Shown: positions 24,328 to 35,198 of the stretch, in pieces
Position numbering within the stretch: position 1 is the first letter of the stretch
How the letters are laid out: the number at the start of each line of letters is the position of its first letter
From: Trachythela sp. YZ-2020
Lineage: Eukaryota > Cnidaria > Anthozoa > Malacalcyonacea > Clavulariidae
Length of the DNA: 64,000 nt
Assembly: GCA_016169945.1 (NCBI GenBank)
Contig: JADLSH010000035.1
Location: 124,001-188,000, forward strand
Reading direction: 5' to 3'
Position numbers and translations under genes: made by a program
The notes under the pieces: model-generated
What the model was told of the DNA's origin: nothing
The model's input: only the letters and a program-made list of their open reading frames with translations
Databases searched by the model: none

Positions 24328-25652
24328 AAATTCTTTCACAAATTACAGACCTATATCACTCCTAACTAACTTCTCAAAGTTTTTTGAAAAAGTCATGCAA
24401 AAAAGACTAATCTCATTCATTGAACGTCATGAAATCTTATATAAATTTCAGTTTGGTTTCCGTAGTAAGCACTCTACTTCCCATTCGCTTATTTCATTAG
24501 TTAACAATATTGCATCGGACATCGACCGAGGTCATATAGCTGCTGGTGTATTTATTGATCTTTCGAAAGCTTTTGATACGCTAGACCACCAAGTTTTACT
24601 TTCAAAATTGGAGTACTATGGTATCCGAGGTGTGGCCTTGCAGTGGATCAGAAGCTATTTGTTAAATCGTGAGCAATTTGTCCAATTTAGATACACTTGC
24701 TCGTCTTTCAATAAAATAAAATGTGGAGTACCTCAGGGATCAATACTAGGTCCGTTACTCTTTATTTTATATATAAATGATCTTCCAAATGCATTGGATT
24801 TGGCTAAATCGTTTCTTTTTGCGGATGACACTAGTGTATATTATTCACATCTGACATTAAAAATCTCGAGATTATCTTAAATCGTGAACTGGCAAACCTA
24901 GATGTTTGGATGAAATCAAACAAATTATCTGTAAACATTAGTAAAACTAATTATGTTATCTTTCGGCCAAGACAAAGAAAATTAAATATAAATTTATGTC
25001 TCCAGTACGACAATCAAACCTTAATCCAGAAGCGATGTATCAAATTCTTAGGTGTATACATTGATGAGAATTTATCGTGGAAGATTCACATAAATAATAT
25101 TTGTAAAAAGATGGCGAAATCTGTTGGAATTATCTACAGGTCTCGCCATCTTTTATCACCTACAACTAAGTTATGCTTATATTATACTCTTATATATCCT
25201 TATTTAACCTATTGTAATATTGTATGGTCCTCTACTTATGTAACTAATCTAAACAGAATTTATCTTCTACAAAAACGGGTTGTAAGAGCTCTGACGAACT
25301 CTGACTACCGTGCTCACTCCTCTCCGTTATTCTATCAGTTAAAAATATTAGATATATTTAAATTGAATTCCTTTACATAGGTACATTTATGTTTAAATAC
25401 CACCATCACTTGTTACCTGAATGTTTTGATAACTTATTTATCACAAACAATCAAGTACATAGTTATAACACCAGATCGGCTACAAATTACAGATCTCACG
25501 CGTGTCGGACAAACATAAAGAAATTCACTATTCTTTCTGTTGGTCCGAATACATGGAATTCTTTTCCACCACATATTACGGCTAAAATCACTATTTCCTC
25601 TTTCAAGAATCAATTACGCATTTTCCTACTTGGAAATTATAATGTCGCATAG
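24281..25652 (+). pseudogene. LINE E reverse transcriptase with two frameshifts
   Basis: The first frame (to 24880) has NYRPISLLTNFSKFFEK, GFRSKHSTSHSLI, motif A FIDLSKAFDTLDH, motif B CGVPQGSILGPLLF and motif C FLFADDTSVYY. It is broken near 24877. The second (24910-25380) has SNKLSVNISKTNYVIF and FLGVYIDENLSWKIH. The third (25389-25652) has SYNTRSATNYR and VGPNTWNSFPPHI, the usual C-terminus. Only two small indels separate these frames, so decay is recent. The catalytic aspartates are intact, but the endonuclease is missing through truncation. Confidence 0.88.
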
Positions 25653-26159
25653 ACGTCGAAATCGACATGTTTTAGTTATTAACTTGTATATTATGTAGTA
25701 ATGTATGTGTGTTTTGAACTTGAACAAAGATATGGTCTTATTTTGAATTATCACAGTGAACTAGGGGGTCTCATGACTACTGCCATTGGGCCTCCTCTTC
25801 TCTAAATTTACTTATTATAAAAATTATTTTAGTTGACGAGATGGCCTCTTAATATAAGCCTTTTAGCTTCTTGAGGTCTTCTCGCTACTGCTCAGCATTG
25901 ATATTCAAATTATAATTAATGTAAATATCTATATTCTTGTTGTGTTGTGGCAAATAAATGATTGATTGATTGATGATTATAGAATGGCTAGAATATATAT
26001 AGTACAGTAGTTTTTAAATTATTTTGTTACGAACTTGAATATTGGTAATATTTTAAGGGAATCATTGGAAATTCCATAATAATATTTTCTTTTGCTATCA
26101 ATGTTTGAGTGACTCGTTTCTTGAGCGACTGTTTTTTATTATGATTAAAGCAAGTACAG

Positions 26160-26782
26160 TACTGAACTACAACTCACGTTTGTGAGTAACTTTACTCAAA
26201 GTAACTTTACTCACGTTTATGAGTAACTTTACTCAAAGTTTGAGTAAAATCAAAATTTGCGCAAAAATAGGAGTAACTATGGGTACATTTTCATTGAGTA
26301 AGTGGAACTCTTTTTTTGAGTTATAGATACTCAGTTTCTTGAGTAAGTTTACTCAAAGTTTGAGTAAAATCAAAATTTGCGCAAAAATAGGAGTAACTAT
26401 GGGTGCATTTTCATTGAGTAAGTGGAACTCTTTTTTTGAGTTATAGATACTCAGTTTCTTGAGTACGTTTACTCAAAGTTTGAGTGAAATCAAAATTTGT
26501 GCAAAAATAGGAGTAACTATGGGTGCATTTTTTTTGAGTAACCACAACTCATTTTTTGAGTAGCGAGTACTCATACTTGAGTAAAATTACTCAAAATTTG
26601 AGTAACTCATTAGTTTGCATTTGAGTAGTGTTCTACTCATTTTTTGAGTAAAATCAACTAAAAAACTTGAGTTGTTCTTACTCATGTTATATGAGTAGGT
26701 TTTCCTCAATATTAGGAGTAACTATGGGTGCATTCATTTACTCAATATTTTGAGTACCATTTACTCGGGATTTTTTGCAGTG
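26160..26782. repeat. GAGTAA/TTACTC element with 120-bp tandem core
   Basis: GAGTAACTATGGGT recurs at exactly 26271, 26391 and 26511 and again near 26714, giving a 120-bp unit repeated about three times. The whole stretch is saturated with GAGTAA and its complement TTACTC in both orientations, so it can fold on itself. The right edge reads TTTTTTGCAGTGT, like the CACTGCAAAAA ends of many cut-and-paste movers. No coding capacity. Confidence 0.75.
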
Positions 26783-26919
26783 TAATATCCTTGTATAGTA
26801 CAAAGCTTGCCAATGGTGATGCATAAGTACAAAGCTTGAATCGCTTGTAAATCCCATTGGGCATTATTTAACATCATGATCATTCAAAATATAATTTTCG
26901 TGTATGGCTTTCGTCTATT

Positions 26920-27215
26920 GAGTGTTTATATGATCCCGGCTAGGCGGGACAGGACAGTTGCCGAGATCACGCTTGTAATATAAACTCTATTGAGTGTTTA
27001 TATGATCCCGCTTCTATCCGCCTAGACGGGATCCGGCGTCTGTTGCCGGGATCTCGCCTAGCCGGAACGAAAAACTCCCATAGAAACACTTTATCCCTCC
27101 TAACCGGGATGAACTTTTCTGAGCACGCGTAAATCCTTTTCTGCAAGAAAATATGACATCGAGACCTTAACTGGCTTCATCCCGGCAATGTATTTTGTCC
27201 ATATAAACACGCCAT
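26920..27215. mobile_element. MITE with GTGTTTATATG...CATATAAACAC ends
   Basis: GAGTGTTTATATGATCCCG occurs at 26920 and again at 26992. The matching inverted end CCATATAAACACGCCATCCC lies near 27200. The interior contains GGGATCTCGCCTAGCCGG and related GC-rich inverted phrases. A related element is in an intron near 48076-48230. It sits immediately upstream of the exons at 27298-28066. Confidence 0.6.
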
Positions 27216-27297
27216 CCCGCCTAGGCAAGTTTCCCGGCCTATAAGAGTTCTTCGTAGAGAGAACAAATCGCAGTACGACACGTACAGCTATAACTAG

Positions 27298-28066
27298 AAC
27301 GCGCCAATATTCGAAAGTGTGAAAGAGCTAAGTGAATTCTTGTTAGATCACTACCGAGCTGCTGAGCCCGACTCGTTTCGACTGGGCTACATCGTTGATA
27401 AGAAGCGAAGGCTGACAATAAGCAGCAGCTCAAACCTAGACGAGGTCTACTCCAGCGAAAAAGAAGGTTGGATAATATTGTGGGCGGATGCGCATGATCC
27501 CCAGCCAACATGTAGGGGTTCGAAGCGACGTCGATCGAACTGCTCATCGGATTCAGCAACTGCAGGTACGTGTGTTTGCTTTGAGTGATTATAGTTTTCA
27601 ATTATCAACTAGTTTTCATATATTTTCATTTATTTTTTAATTAATTAGAATACATTGACACAGATTCAGGACCATCTGACTTTGATGTCCGTCTGAAACG
27701 CCTGAAACGGGCAAGTGTGGGTGAGAGTGTGGGCTAAGATGCTGGTATTATGCATTATAATGTATTCGCATTGGTAACGTCTTTTGACTTTGTCTTTGTA
27801 TTGCCCAATTATTTTATTCTTAAAATTTTATTATTTTATTCTTGTCTATTGAAGATGAATGGGAACACACAAGCGAAGATATGCCACCAAAAATCCCACT
27901 TTTTACTGGGCTAAAAGCGAGCCAAACGTCGCATACTGGCCTTGTTAATGACGAATCAAGAGGGGAAACTTCTCGTAGGGAAATACCAGAAGCAGCACAG
28001 CCCACAATGCAAGCAATGCTCGGCCTCTGGTTGACCACGAAAATCGAGTATGTGCAAGTAGTATAA
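27298..28066 (+). CDS. Three spliced exons of an unrecognised gene
   Basis: Exon a (27298-27565, donor GTACGT) encodes FRLGYIVDKKRRLTI and GWIILWADAHDPQP. Exon b (27649-27720, after TTAATTAG, donor GTGAGA) encodes DSGPSDFDVRLKRLKR. Exon c (27855-28066, after TTGAAG) encodes DEWEHTSEDMPPKIPLF. Both joins are in phase 1 and keep one frame. There is no in-frame ATG before a stop at 27295, so a first exon is missing upstream. Exon c either stops at 28066 or, more likely, splices at CAA/GTAGTATAA (after 28057) to a last exon beyond the transposon that begins at 28074. The N-terminal part looks like a small globular, possibly ubiquitin-fold domain. I do not recognise the family. Confidence 0.55.
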
Positions 28067-28073
28067 TGAATAG

Positions 28074-28327
28074 GGGTTCTGAGACAGGTGGAGCAGGTGG
28101 AGCAATAGCGCTCCACCCATGACGTCATAGGGATCGTATTTCATACTAATAATTATGTTTATCGACGGATCCTAGCAACCAGCGCGTAAGAATAATCACA
28201 TACATGTGGGTTATTTTTTAAGATACAACGTCTAGGGACTTTTCTAAAGTCTTTAACTAAACCTCAAACAACCTTTCCAACCCGTGAATAAAACTCCCCG
28301 TTTTCAGTTGGTTAAGACTCGGACCAT
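28074..28327 (+). repeat. Left terminal inverted repeat, 254 bp
   Basis: It matches the reverse complement of 35016-35198 plus 35737-35809 with few differences. These include an extra AGGTGGAGC unit at 28088-28105 in this copy. The inner limit is at CGGACCAT near 28326. The plus-strand chromodomain gene starts 190 bp further in, so promoter elements may lie here. Confidence 0.85.
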
Positions 28328-28516
28328 GCTCTTTTGCTTACCTCGTCAAATTAAGCAGGAAAATTCCACGCATGATAAATTATATTTTGATTGGTCTGTC
28401 GAATACAACATGGCTAGAAATCCCGGACAGTCAGCGTATCAGATTGCGGGCGCAGAAAATTTACACGCGTGTGCGTGACGTTCCCGTGACTTATATTTTA
28501 ACATAAAGAATCAACA

Positions 28517-29392
28517 ATGTCTTTTTACAAAGAGTTGAATAACTTGAGCACAGCTGATTTTTATGAATATTCAAGAGCAAGATGTGATAAAAGAAAGGCG
28601 TCGAGTGAGTTATTCGAGGTCGAGCGGGTAATTTCGCGAAGAATTCGACGAGGAAAGGTAAATTGTTGTCATACAACTGCTCGGCATCTCTACTCATATT
28701 TCGTCAGTAATAAATATCTTGTGTTTTATCAATAACAATTGAGCATAAATTGTATTGCAGGTGGACTATTATGTAAAATGGAGGAATTACTCCAGCCTGG
28801 AAAACAGCTGGGAGCCAGAGGAAAATCTTAATGCTGCTGCAATAAGGTAATATGTCTTACATTTTATGACTTTTATTGAATTTGTTGACTTTTATATAAA
28901 CAGACTGGTTTGTAGATAGCATGTCAAGCTCAATCTGCAGAAAGGATGCATTGTTAAAATGTATATTATATTTAATTCAGAGCTTTTGAAAATCCGGCCC
29001 CGACAGAGGAGATGATGCAGAATGCAAGGGATACTTTGGCATGCGGCATCCTGGAACAGCTCAGGTCTAAAAGTATGCTTCCAACAGTTGTTCCCTTTTG
29101 CCATGATGTCTTTCGTTTCTATTTTGGTGGAAAGGGGGAGACTAGCAATGAAAGAGGTGCTGTTCTGTTGGAGAAGCCTGATTTTCAGGCATGTGACTTT
29201 CCAGGAAATTGGGACAGGATAGCTGACTCAATAGGAGATGGCCTCAAGATAAACTTCCCTGTTAAGCTTCGGCCATTTCTCTCATGGAGTCCGAAGACTC
29301 ATATGCTAAAGAATGGACAAATTGTTGTGTGCCCGAGGTATCGGCCTGAGAAACTGAGCATCTCAGTTTGTAAAACTGCATTTAGTTTATAA
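28517..29392 (+). CDS. Chromodomain protein carried by the transposon
   Basis: Three exons join to 212 residues: 28517-28657 (donor GTAAAT), 28761-28846 (after TATTGCAG, donor GTAATA) and 28981-29392 (after TTAATTCAG, stop at 29390). Total coding length is 639 nt and the phases agree. The chromodomain spans about residues 31-80: ELFEVERVISRRIRRGK, then VDYYVKWRNYSSLENSWEPE. The aromatic cage positions of HP1 (Y24, W45, Y48) correspond in spacing to F33, W54 and Y57, so methyl-lysine binding is plausible. The rest (PFCHDVFRFYFGG, DFQACDFPGNWDRIAD) is not recognised. It is convergent with the transposase-like gene, whose stop is 240 bp away. It could steer insertion to marked chromatin, as in chromoviruses (inference). 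Confidence 0.8.
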
Positions 29393-29632
29393 CTTTATAG
29401 CATTATAATAACCCTTTGGATAATTATCTCATAATAAAGATGCAAGGTGATTGGCTCACGTCTCATGAGTGTGAGGCTCCCAGACAAAAAAAGTGTTTAT
29501 GACATAATTATCGAAAGCGTGTATTACGGTATAATATTATCATATAAATAAATTCTGAACCCATTTCTGTAACACATTTATTTTAAATTTAGATAATGGA
29601 TTATATACTGTACATGTATGTACATAGGGTAT

Positions 29633-32047
29633 TCAGTTGTTCCTTTTTCTTTTATTTTTAATCTCAACTTCCCAGTAATTACTATCTTTCTTGTCGTATG
29701 ACCTCTTTCTCCGCTGGCTTCCGCGTAATTCCCACTGCCTAAATTCTAATTGGAGGACATCTGATGCAGGATTTTTATTGTTTGATTTATGTAGAACGAC
29801 ACTCCTTGCCACATCATTGTTTTTCTCGACCCCCTGGCCGGTGAAAAATTTAAGGGAATGGTACTTCTTCATAAATGCAGGTACATGGTACACAAGTGCA
29901 TGCATGTATGGGGTAACTGCTGCTCTTCTATATCCTCTGTGAATAGAGGATTCTCTTAATGATGTAAAAAGTTTGATCCATTCTTTTGCTTTTTCGAAAT
30001 AATCATTTGCATTCTCATCGGTTGAATATTTAACAATTATCATTTTGTAGATTTCATTAAAATCTTTCCATATTTTAACAACATCTTCACATGTACCAGG
30101 CATAAGACAATTGGCTAATTTATCTGGAAGCGCAGCCAATAACTTTTTTTTGTCTGCACCAAGCAGGCTTGTGAAGTCATATTGGCCAGATCCCTTCCCA
30201 TCTCCATTTTTCTTTTCCCACACTTCGAAACTGACACCACATGACCTTATAGTTTCCTGAAGAGCTGTGAGACGAGTGTTTGTTCTTTCATTCTTTTTTT
30301 TATTAAAATTTTCTTTTTGATCCCAGGAAATAACTTCCTGGACTATGTTATTTAACAAAACATCCATTATTCTAAGTAGCAGGTGTAACTCATCTAGAAC
30401 AACATGATCCAAATCAATATTAATAAGTGGCTTCTTGTCACAAGAAAATTTGTCCTGTAGGCCCTTTTTTTCTGCCATGTTGATTATTTCTTGCAGCGTG
30501 CGTTTTTTTGGGATAGAGTTATAATAATGCAAGTCCTTGTCCATTTTCCATCTGTCATCCTTGTGGATCTTACACCAAATACATGCAAAATTGGATGTTG
30601 CTGCTTTCATGCCCATCATGATCAACAGGAATTTATAATCTCCCCCAAGGAAGAACTCCAGCATTAATCTTGAATTATTGATGGTGATCTCACCCACCTG
30701 GATTAGATTGTTAATCTCCTCAAAAATAATTCCAAATGAGTCCTGTAGTGTTTCATAGCTTTCGGAGCCCTTCACAATTGCAAATGTGTGGTTTCCACTT
30801 GCAGACATTACATCATCTTGATTTTGGAGTAGCGAGAAAGAAAGCAAAATAAAACTGGAATTCCGTGTCATTTGTGCCCCATCGCCAGAAAGTTTTACCT
30901 GAACATTCTCTTTACTCCAGTCCACCTCATCGTGTAATTCAATGAATTCCTCAATATGGGATTTCAACATATCTGTGAATGACATTTGGGCACCATCAGC
31001 TTTTCCCGGGGTTGGCACAACATTACTGATATTATTAAGTTGCCCTCTTCTTTGTTTCACAAGATACGATTTTGGAAGGCCATCAATAATCATTGTAAGT
31101 TCATGATAAAATGAGTCCCCAACACAAAATTTGTCTAGAAGAAACAACAATTGTTCAACTGTCTTTTGGTCATGACTGGATAAACCATTAAAACCTTTGG
31201 TACCATCACCCCGAATATCACTGTTCTCAACAGAAAGACAATGTACTATTCCTGTTTCTTCTCTAACTTTCATCTCGGTCAACTCCAGGCCAAATGATTT
31301 CATGAACCATAGTGCAAGTTTTGCCCTTGACATGAAAGTGTTTAGAGTTCTTGATTTTTTGGCAACATCAGCAACTTTTTTGCCCTGATTTTTTAAATTG
31401 TACTTCTGTTCAAGGCGGTCAATGTAATCTAACAATTCCTTGTTAACTTCAGAAAGATTTTTAATTTCCTCATCTTTTTCTTGTAACAAAGATACCATCT
31501 CAAAATAAAGTTTCTCTTTTTCCTCTTCAAGACCCTTGTAACTTTTTTTCCATTCTTCAAGTTCATTATAAATGTTCTCATTTTCCCTTTGCAACTCTTT
31601 TACAGAAATGACCATTCCCTCAAATATGTGGAACCTTCTTACACTGGCATCAAGTTCCTTCCTCTTGTGTCCTCCCTTTGCCTTGTTGTAAGCAGATTTC
31701 ACCATCCCGGCAAACTTTCGCAGAGAAGCATTGACTTCACTTCTGACTGTTTTGTCTTTAGTTATTCCAAATGCACTACCTGGGATTGAAAGCTCGAAAA
31801 GGTCGACATAATCTAGACTTTGACTTGGGCAGGTATTTTTATTCTCATCAGCTGCATCTTCTTCAGCTACTTTATGCGTACCATTCTGTTTTACCATGTA
31901 TTCTTGCCACAACTTCAAAAGTGGGTATGGAATACTCACAGCAAAAAGCACTGGGCGTGCATTATCTTTTGCTGCATATGCTAATGAGGGTTGCTCAATG
32001 CATAATTTCCATTTAAATATAGAATCATTTAGAGGAATATCAGACAT
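29633..32047 (-). CDS. 804-aa DDE transposase-like protein with RAG1-type core spacing
   Basis: A single open frame of 804 codons from ATG at 32047. Residues ~148-222 form a strong coiled coil (KELQRENENIYNELEEWKK onward). Candidate catalytic residues are D389 (KLSGDGAQM), D470 (EFFLGGDYKF) and E741 (GQGVEKNND). Candidate zinc ligands are C489/C492 (FACIWCKIH) and H716/H721 (MHALVYHVPAF). From D470 to C489 is 19, from H716 to H721 is 5 and from H721 to E741 is 20. These match mouse RAG1 D708-C727, H937-H942 and H942-E962. Flanking phrases also fit (SRLMLEFFLGGDYKF; SDVLQLEFRQW near the end). There is no RING or nonamer-binding segment of RAG1. The C-terminus is basic (KRKRNN). It is probably the element's transposase. 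The broader Transib/CMC/RAG1-like class is likely, the exact family unknown. Confidence 0.8.
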   Translation of the reverse strand: MSDIPLNDSIFKWKLCIEQPSLAYAAKDNARPVLFAVSIPYPLLKLWQEYMVKQNGTHKVAEEDAADENKNTCPSQSLDYVDLFELSIPGSAFGITKDKTVRSEVNASLRKFAGMVKSAYNKAKGGHKRKELDASVRRFHIFEGMVISVKELQRENENIYNELEEWKKSYKGLEEEKEKLYFEMVSLLQEKDEEIKNLSEVNKELLDYIDRLEQKYNLKNQGKKVADVAKKSRTLNTFMSRAKLALWFMKSFGLELTEMKVREETGIVHCLSVENSDIRGDGTKGFNGLSSHDQKTVEQLLFLLDKFCVGDSFYHELTMIIDGLPKSYLVKQRRGQLNNISNVVPTPGKADGAQMSFTDMLKSHIEEFIELHDEVDWSKENVQVKLSGDGAQMTRNSSFILLSFSLLQNQDDVMSASGNHTFAIVKGSESYETLQDSFGIIFEEINNLIQVGEITINNSRLMLEFFLGGDYKFLLIMMGMKAATSNFACIWCKIHKDDRWKMDKDLHYYNSIPKKRTLQEIINMAEKKGLQDKFSCDKKPLINIDLDHVVLDELHLLLRIMDVLLNNIVQEVISWDQKENFNKKKNERTNTRLTALQETIRSCGVSFEVWEKKNGDGKGSGQYDFTSLLGADKKKLLAALPDKLANCLMPGTCEDVVKIWKDFNEIYKMIIVKYSTDENANDYFEKAKEWIKLFTSLRESSIHRGYRRAAVTPYMHALVYHVPAFMKKYHSLKFFTGQGVEKNNDVARSVVLHKSNNKNPASDVLQLEFRQWELRGSQRRKRSYDKKDSNYWEVEIKNKRKRNN

Positions 32048-33375
32048 TTTGAAACACGTTTCTATATCTGGAAGTTTGTACCAGTTTCAAAATATATAAA
32101 AAAATCCTTAATATTTTCTCACCTTATCAAGTTTAAAAAGTACACTTACAATTTGCATTTCCCGCGATTTTGTTTTATTTATGAGCCTGTTTCCACCACA
32201 GTTGTTGCTCAGCGGCTACATCTTCGAAAACATAGAAAATGGCGACAATAAAACAACAGTTGTAGGTTCATATTTGGAAAAATTTCGTGTTCTGTTCTTG
32301 TCTAAATGGCTTTCAATGGCTTAAATGCCAGCTTTAAATTGGCTTCAAAACAGAGAATTGTAAAGCGAAGACGCCGTATCGCTACAACCTATGGTGTTTT
32401 AAAACTAACACGGAATGATAGTTTAAACATCGAGCGAGAAAATTAGACGTGTGCAGATTGTCGGCAAACTCTTTGGCAGCGCTACAGCGAGCTAAAAGCA
32501 CCAAGTTAGAAGGATTCGCTGGATTTGATACAAGCTTATATAGTGTGGAAATATTGGGAATTGAGTTCACTCGCGCCGGATAATGGCAAATTGTGATGGG
32601 CTGAAAACATTTATCGATGTATTTCAGGTATTGTGTATTATTTGTAGACGTGTGCACGTTAAAAATTATGCTGTGATCGGTTGTCCGCATCGATTTTATA
32701 ATTTTATAGTACAATGGCTTAGTATTTCCGCCATCTTGATTTTGTAAAATTTGTTACTTGTGCGCATAATTGTACTAGTCGTACGCCATCTTGTCCGAGA
32801 TTTCTAGCCATGACATAGAACCTTTGAATAACATTTGAAATTTACTAAAATTTTCAGCTTATATGCAGCTAAAATTTCGTTTTGCGCATGCGCTACGGAA
32901 CGTGGGACACTTCTTGGTTGATTATAAAGCGCGCATGCGCAAAACGAAATCCACATGTTGGTGAATTAACTTGAGTAAAATAAAATCAAACACAAAACTA
33001 ATTCTCTGCTGTTCTTTATTTTCTCTCTACTGATGACAAACATTCCGTACAGCGCTTTTTAGGGTTTGCAGGATTCTGGGTGGATTTTTGTAACGGTTCT
33101 GTAGGGGTTCTTTACGGGTTCTGTAGGGGTTATCTGGGGGTTCTCTCGTGGTTCCCTTTTTTATTGGTGCTGCCCTGTGCTTCACCATAAAAGCGCGAGG
33201 GAAAACGCGGTTTACGCTGTTCACGTCATGCGTAGCTACGCTCGCTGTACACGCCATGCGTAACTACGCTTTCCAGTGCTATGTTGACAAATGACAATTG
33301 TGTGGGCAATCATTAGGCATTATTAGGGTAAGCGAAATATCAAATGATAAAACACCACCACTGCGCATGTGTATA
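32048..33375. other. Upstream region of the transposase-like gene, small repeats
   Basis: There is no convincing coding. 32873-32953 holds a short inverted repeat, with arms ATTTCGTTTTGCGCATGCGC and its complement 45 bp apart. 33085-33160 is a degenerate run of GGTTCTGTAGGGG and GGGTTCT phrases. A phrase near 32854-32880 (CAGCTTATATGCAGCTAAAAT) recurs inverted at 34910-34940, so part of this region may itself be an inserted element. A minus-strand frame at 33027-33257 has no recognisable motif. Confidence 0.45.
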
Positions 33376-34755
33376 ATTTTTTTTTTTTATTTTTTTTTTT
33401 TTTAATTTTTTTTTTACAAACTTAGCCATTAGGCAGGTTAACCCTACAGAGCTTATTGCTCCATTTACAGGGTTCCTAAATACAAACAATAATACATTAT
33501 TTACAACACATTTTAACCACAAGACTTGACAATGAACGACACACGTGACACTTAACACATATACTTTTAAACGTTTGTGGAGCATCAATATCATATATTT
33601 GTTCAGTCATGGTATGATAGTAAGTCAACAGGTAGGATTTGAATTGGCCAATAGTAACGCCTGCTTCTCGGATATGTGGTGGTAGCGAGTTGAAAACTCT
33701 AGGAGTTCTATTATAAAAACTGTTCTGAAAGGTTAAAGTGTTAACTTTGGCAATTTTTAATGTTATACTGTCAGTTGTGGAACGCCTGGTGATACGATCA
33801 TTTGATAGTAAAGCAATCTGGGGGTCATTCAATTTAATTGCCTTAAAAAGGTATACTAAGTCCAGGTACTCGTGCCAGTAGGACAAAGGAATTAGTCCTG
33901 TTTTTAGTAATCTTTCCTGGTAACTGGTTTCAGATCTAAACGGCAGCGATAGAATGAACCTGGTTGCACGTCTTTGAACCTTCTCGACTTCGTGGATTAA
34001 TGATACAGACTGCGGGGACCAGACTTGCGAGCTGTATGTGATACGACTTCGTACTAACGTTTTATATAATGCAGTACGTGTACGGGGATCATGCATGTTG
34101 AGAGAGGACCTTCTAACAAACCCAAGCATTTTGTTTGCTTTCGCACATACAGTGGACACTTGGTGGTTCCATTTGAGATCTGCAGTGATCAGAACGCCAA
34201 GATCTTTTTGAACAACCCTTTTACTGATGACGGTGGTATTGGCAGAGTTGCTGAGGTGGTAAGATGACTGTATGGGTTTGAGATTCCTTGTTACTTTAAG
34301 AACTCCACACTTAGATTTGTTAAGGTCCATGCGCCATGTCCGACACCATTGGCTAATACCATCAAGGTCACATTGAAGATCGTTTACGTCCTTTGTTGTT
34401 CTTATAGCATGATAACACTTGGTGTCATCAGCGAATAATGCAACAGACGATGTAGTGGACTTTTGAGGCAGGTCATTCACGTATACTAGAAACAGTAACG
34501 GACCAAGAATTGAACTCTGAGGAACACCGGATATAACTGGTATGGATAGCGATGTTTTGCCCAAAATGGTAACTTTTTGGTGGCGGTCAGTTAGATAGTT
34601 TTGAAACCAGCTCAGTAAGTTTCCACAAACTCCAAAATTACTCAGTTTCTTGAGAAGCAGATGATGATCAACCCTATCGAAAGCTTTTGCGAAATCAAGA
34701 TAAAGGACATCAGTTTGGATTCTTTTATCGAGTGACTCACCGAACTCGTGCAGAA
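33376..34755 (-). mobile_element. 5'-truncated LINE (LINE F) inside the TIR transposon
   Basis: A minus-strand LINE ending in a long T/A run at 33376-33416 (its poly(A) tail read from the other strand) and truncated at 34755 inside the reverse transcriptase. It lies between the transposase-like gene and the right TIR, so it does not break either cargo gene. It differs from the other LINEs in the window (motif A LDFAKAFDRVDH). Confidence 0.85.
33497..34752 (-). pseudogene. LINE F reverse transcriptase, 5'-truncated
   Basis: An open frame from the truncation point to the normal C-terminus, with LYLDFAKAFDRVDHHLLL (motif A), a motif B reading SGVPQSSILGPLLFLVYVND, and ALFADDTKCY (motif C). The usual glycine of PQGS is serine here, which would be expected to harm activity. 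The first ~20 residues that can be read upstream come from flanking DNA, not from the LINE. Its C-terminal end carries paired cysteines (CVKCHVC). Confidence 0.85.
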
Positions 34756-34758
34756 CTG

Positions 34759-34945
34759 GTGTATGATTTGTGCTATCGACGTACCACATGTGGTAGGAGC
34801 ATTTCAATTGCATATAATCTGAGAATTTTAGTAAATTTCAAATGTTATTACAACTGCGTATGCGTACAATTTTGTATGATTTGTGTTATCGATGCTCCAC
34901 ATGCGGTGGAGGAGCATTTTAGTTGCATATAAGCTGAATTTCCTG
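34759..34945. repeat. Direct duplication of about 70 bp
   Basis: 34759-34830 and 34873-34945 share TGTATGATTTGTG, TATCGA, CCACATG, GGAGCATTT and TTGCATATAA. The LINE F 5' junction lies at the edge of the first copy. This could be a local duplication or part of a small element whose other end is at 32854-32880. Confidence 0.6.
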
Positions 34946-35198
34946 CTTAATTTGACGAGGTAAACACCTTTCAATTTTGAAAACCTTTTGACAAGGACTA
35001 CATCCAGCAAAAAAGGATGGTCCGATACTTAACCAACTGCAAACGGGGAGTTTTCTTCACGGGTTGGAAAGGTTGTTTGAGGTTTATTTAAAGACTTTAG
35101 AAAAGTCCCTAGACGTTGTATCTTAAAAACAGAACTCACATGTATGTGATTATTCTTACCCGCTGGTTGCTAGGATCCGTCGATAAACATAATTATTA

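Larger units (their letters stand above)
24216..25970 (+). mobile_element. Non-LTR retrotransposon (LINE E) with inverted 5' end
   Basis: A plus-strand LINE, 5'-truncated within the early reverse transcriptase. It ends near 25970 with GGCAAATAAATGATTGATTG and a (GATT)n tail. Its family is that of LINE C. The 5' end is an exact inverted copy of its own first bases (24216-24262 against 24281-24327), which is a scar of the integration process rather than part of the element. Confidence 0.88.

Noticed and set aside
26271..26630. CRISPR-like array
   Set aside because: The 120-bp units are contiguous tandem repeats without unique spacers, in eukaryotic DNA.
33497..34813. Start of the LINE F frame at 34813 as a real start codon
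   Set aside because: The first ~20 residues come from a flanking duplicated segment (34759-34830), so the LINE is 5'-truncated near 34755.
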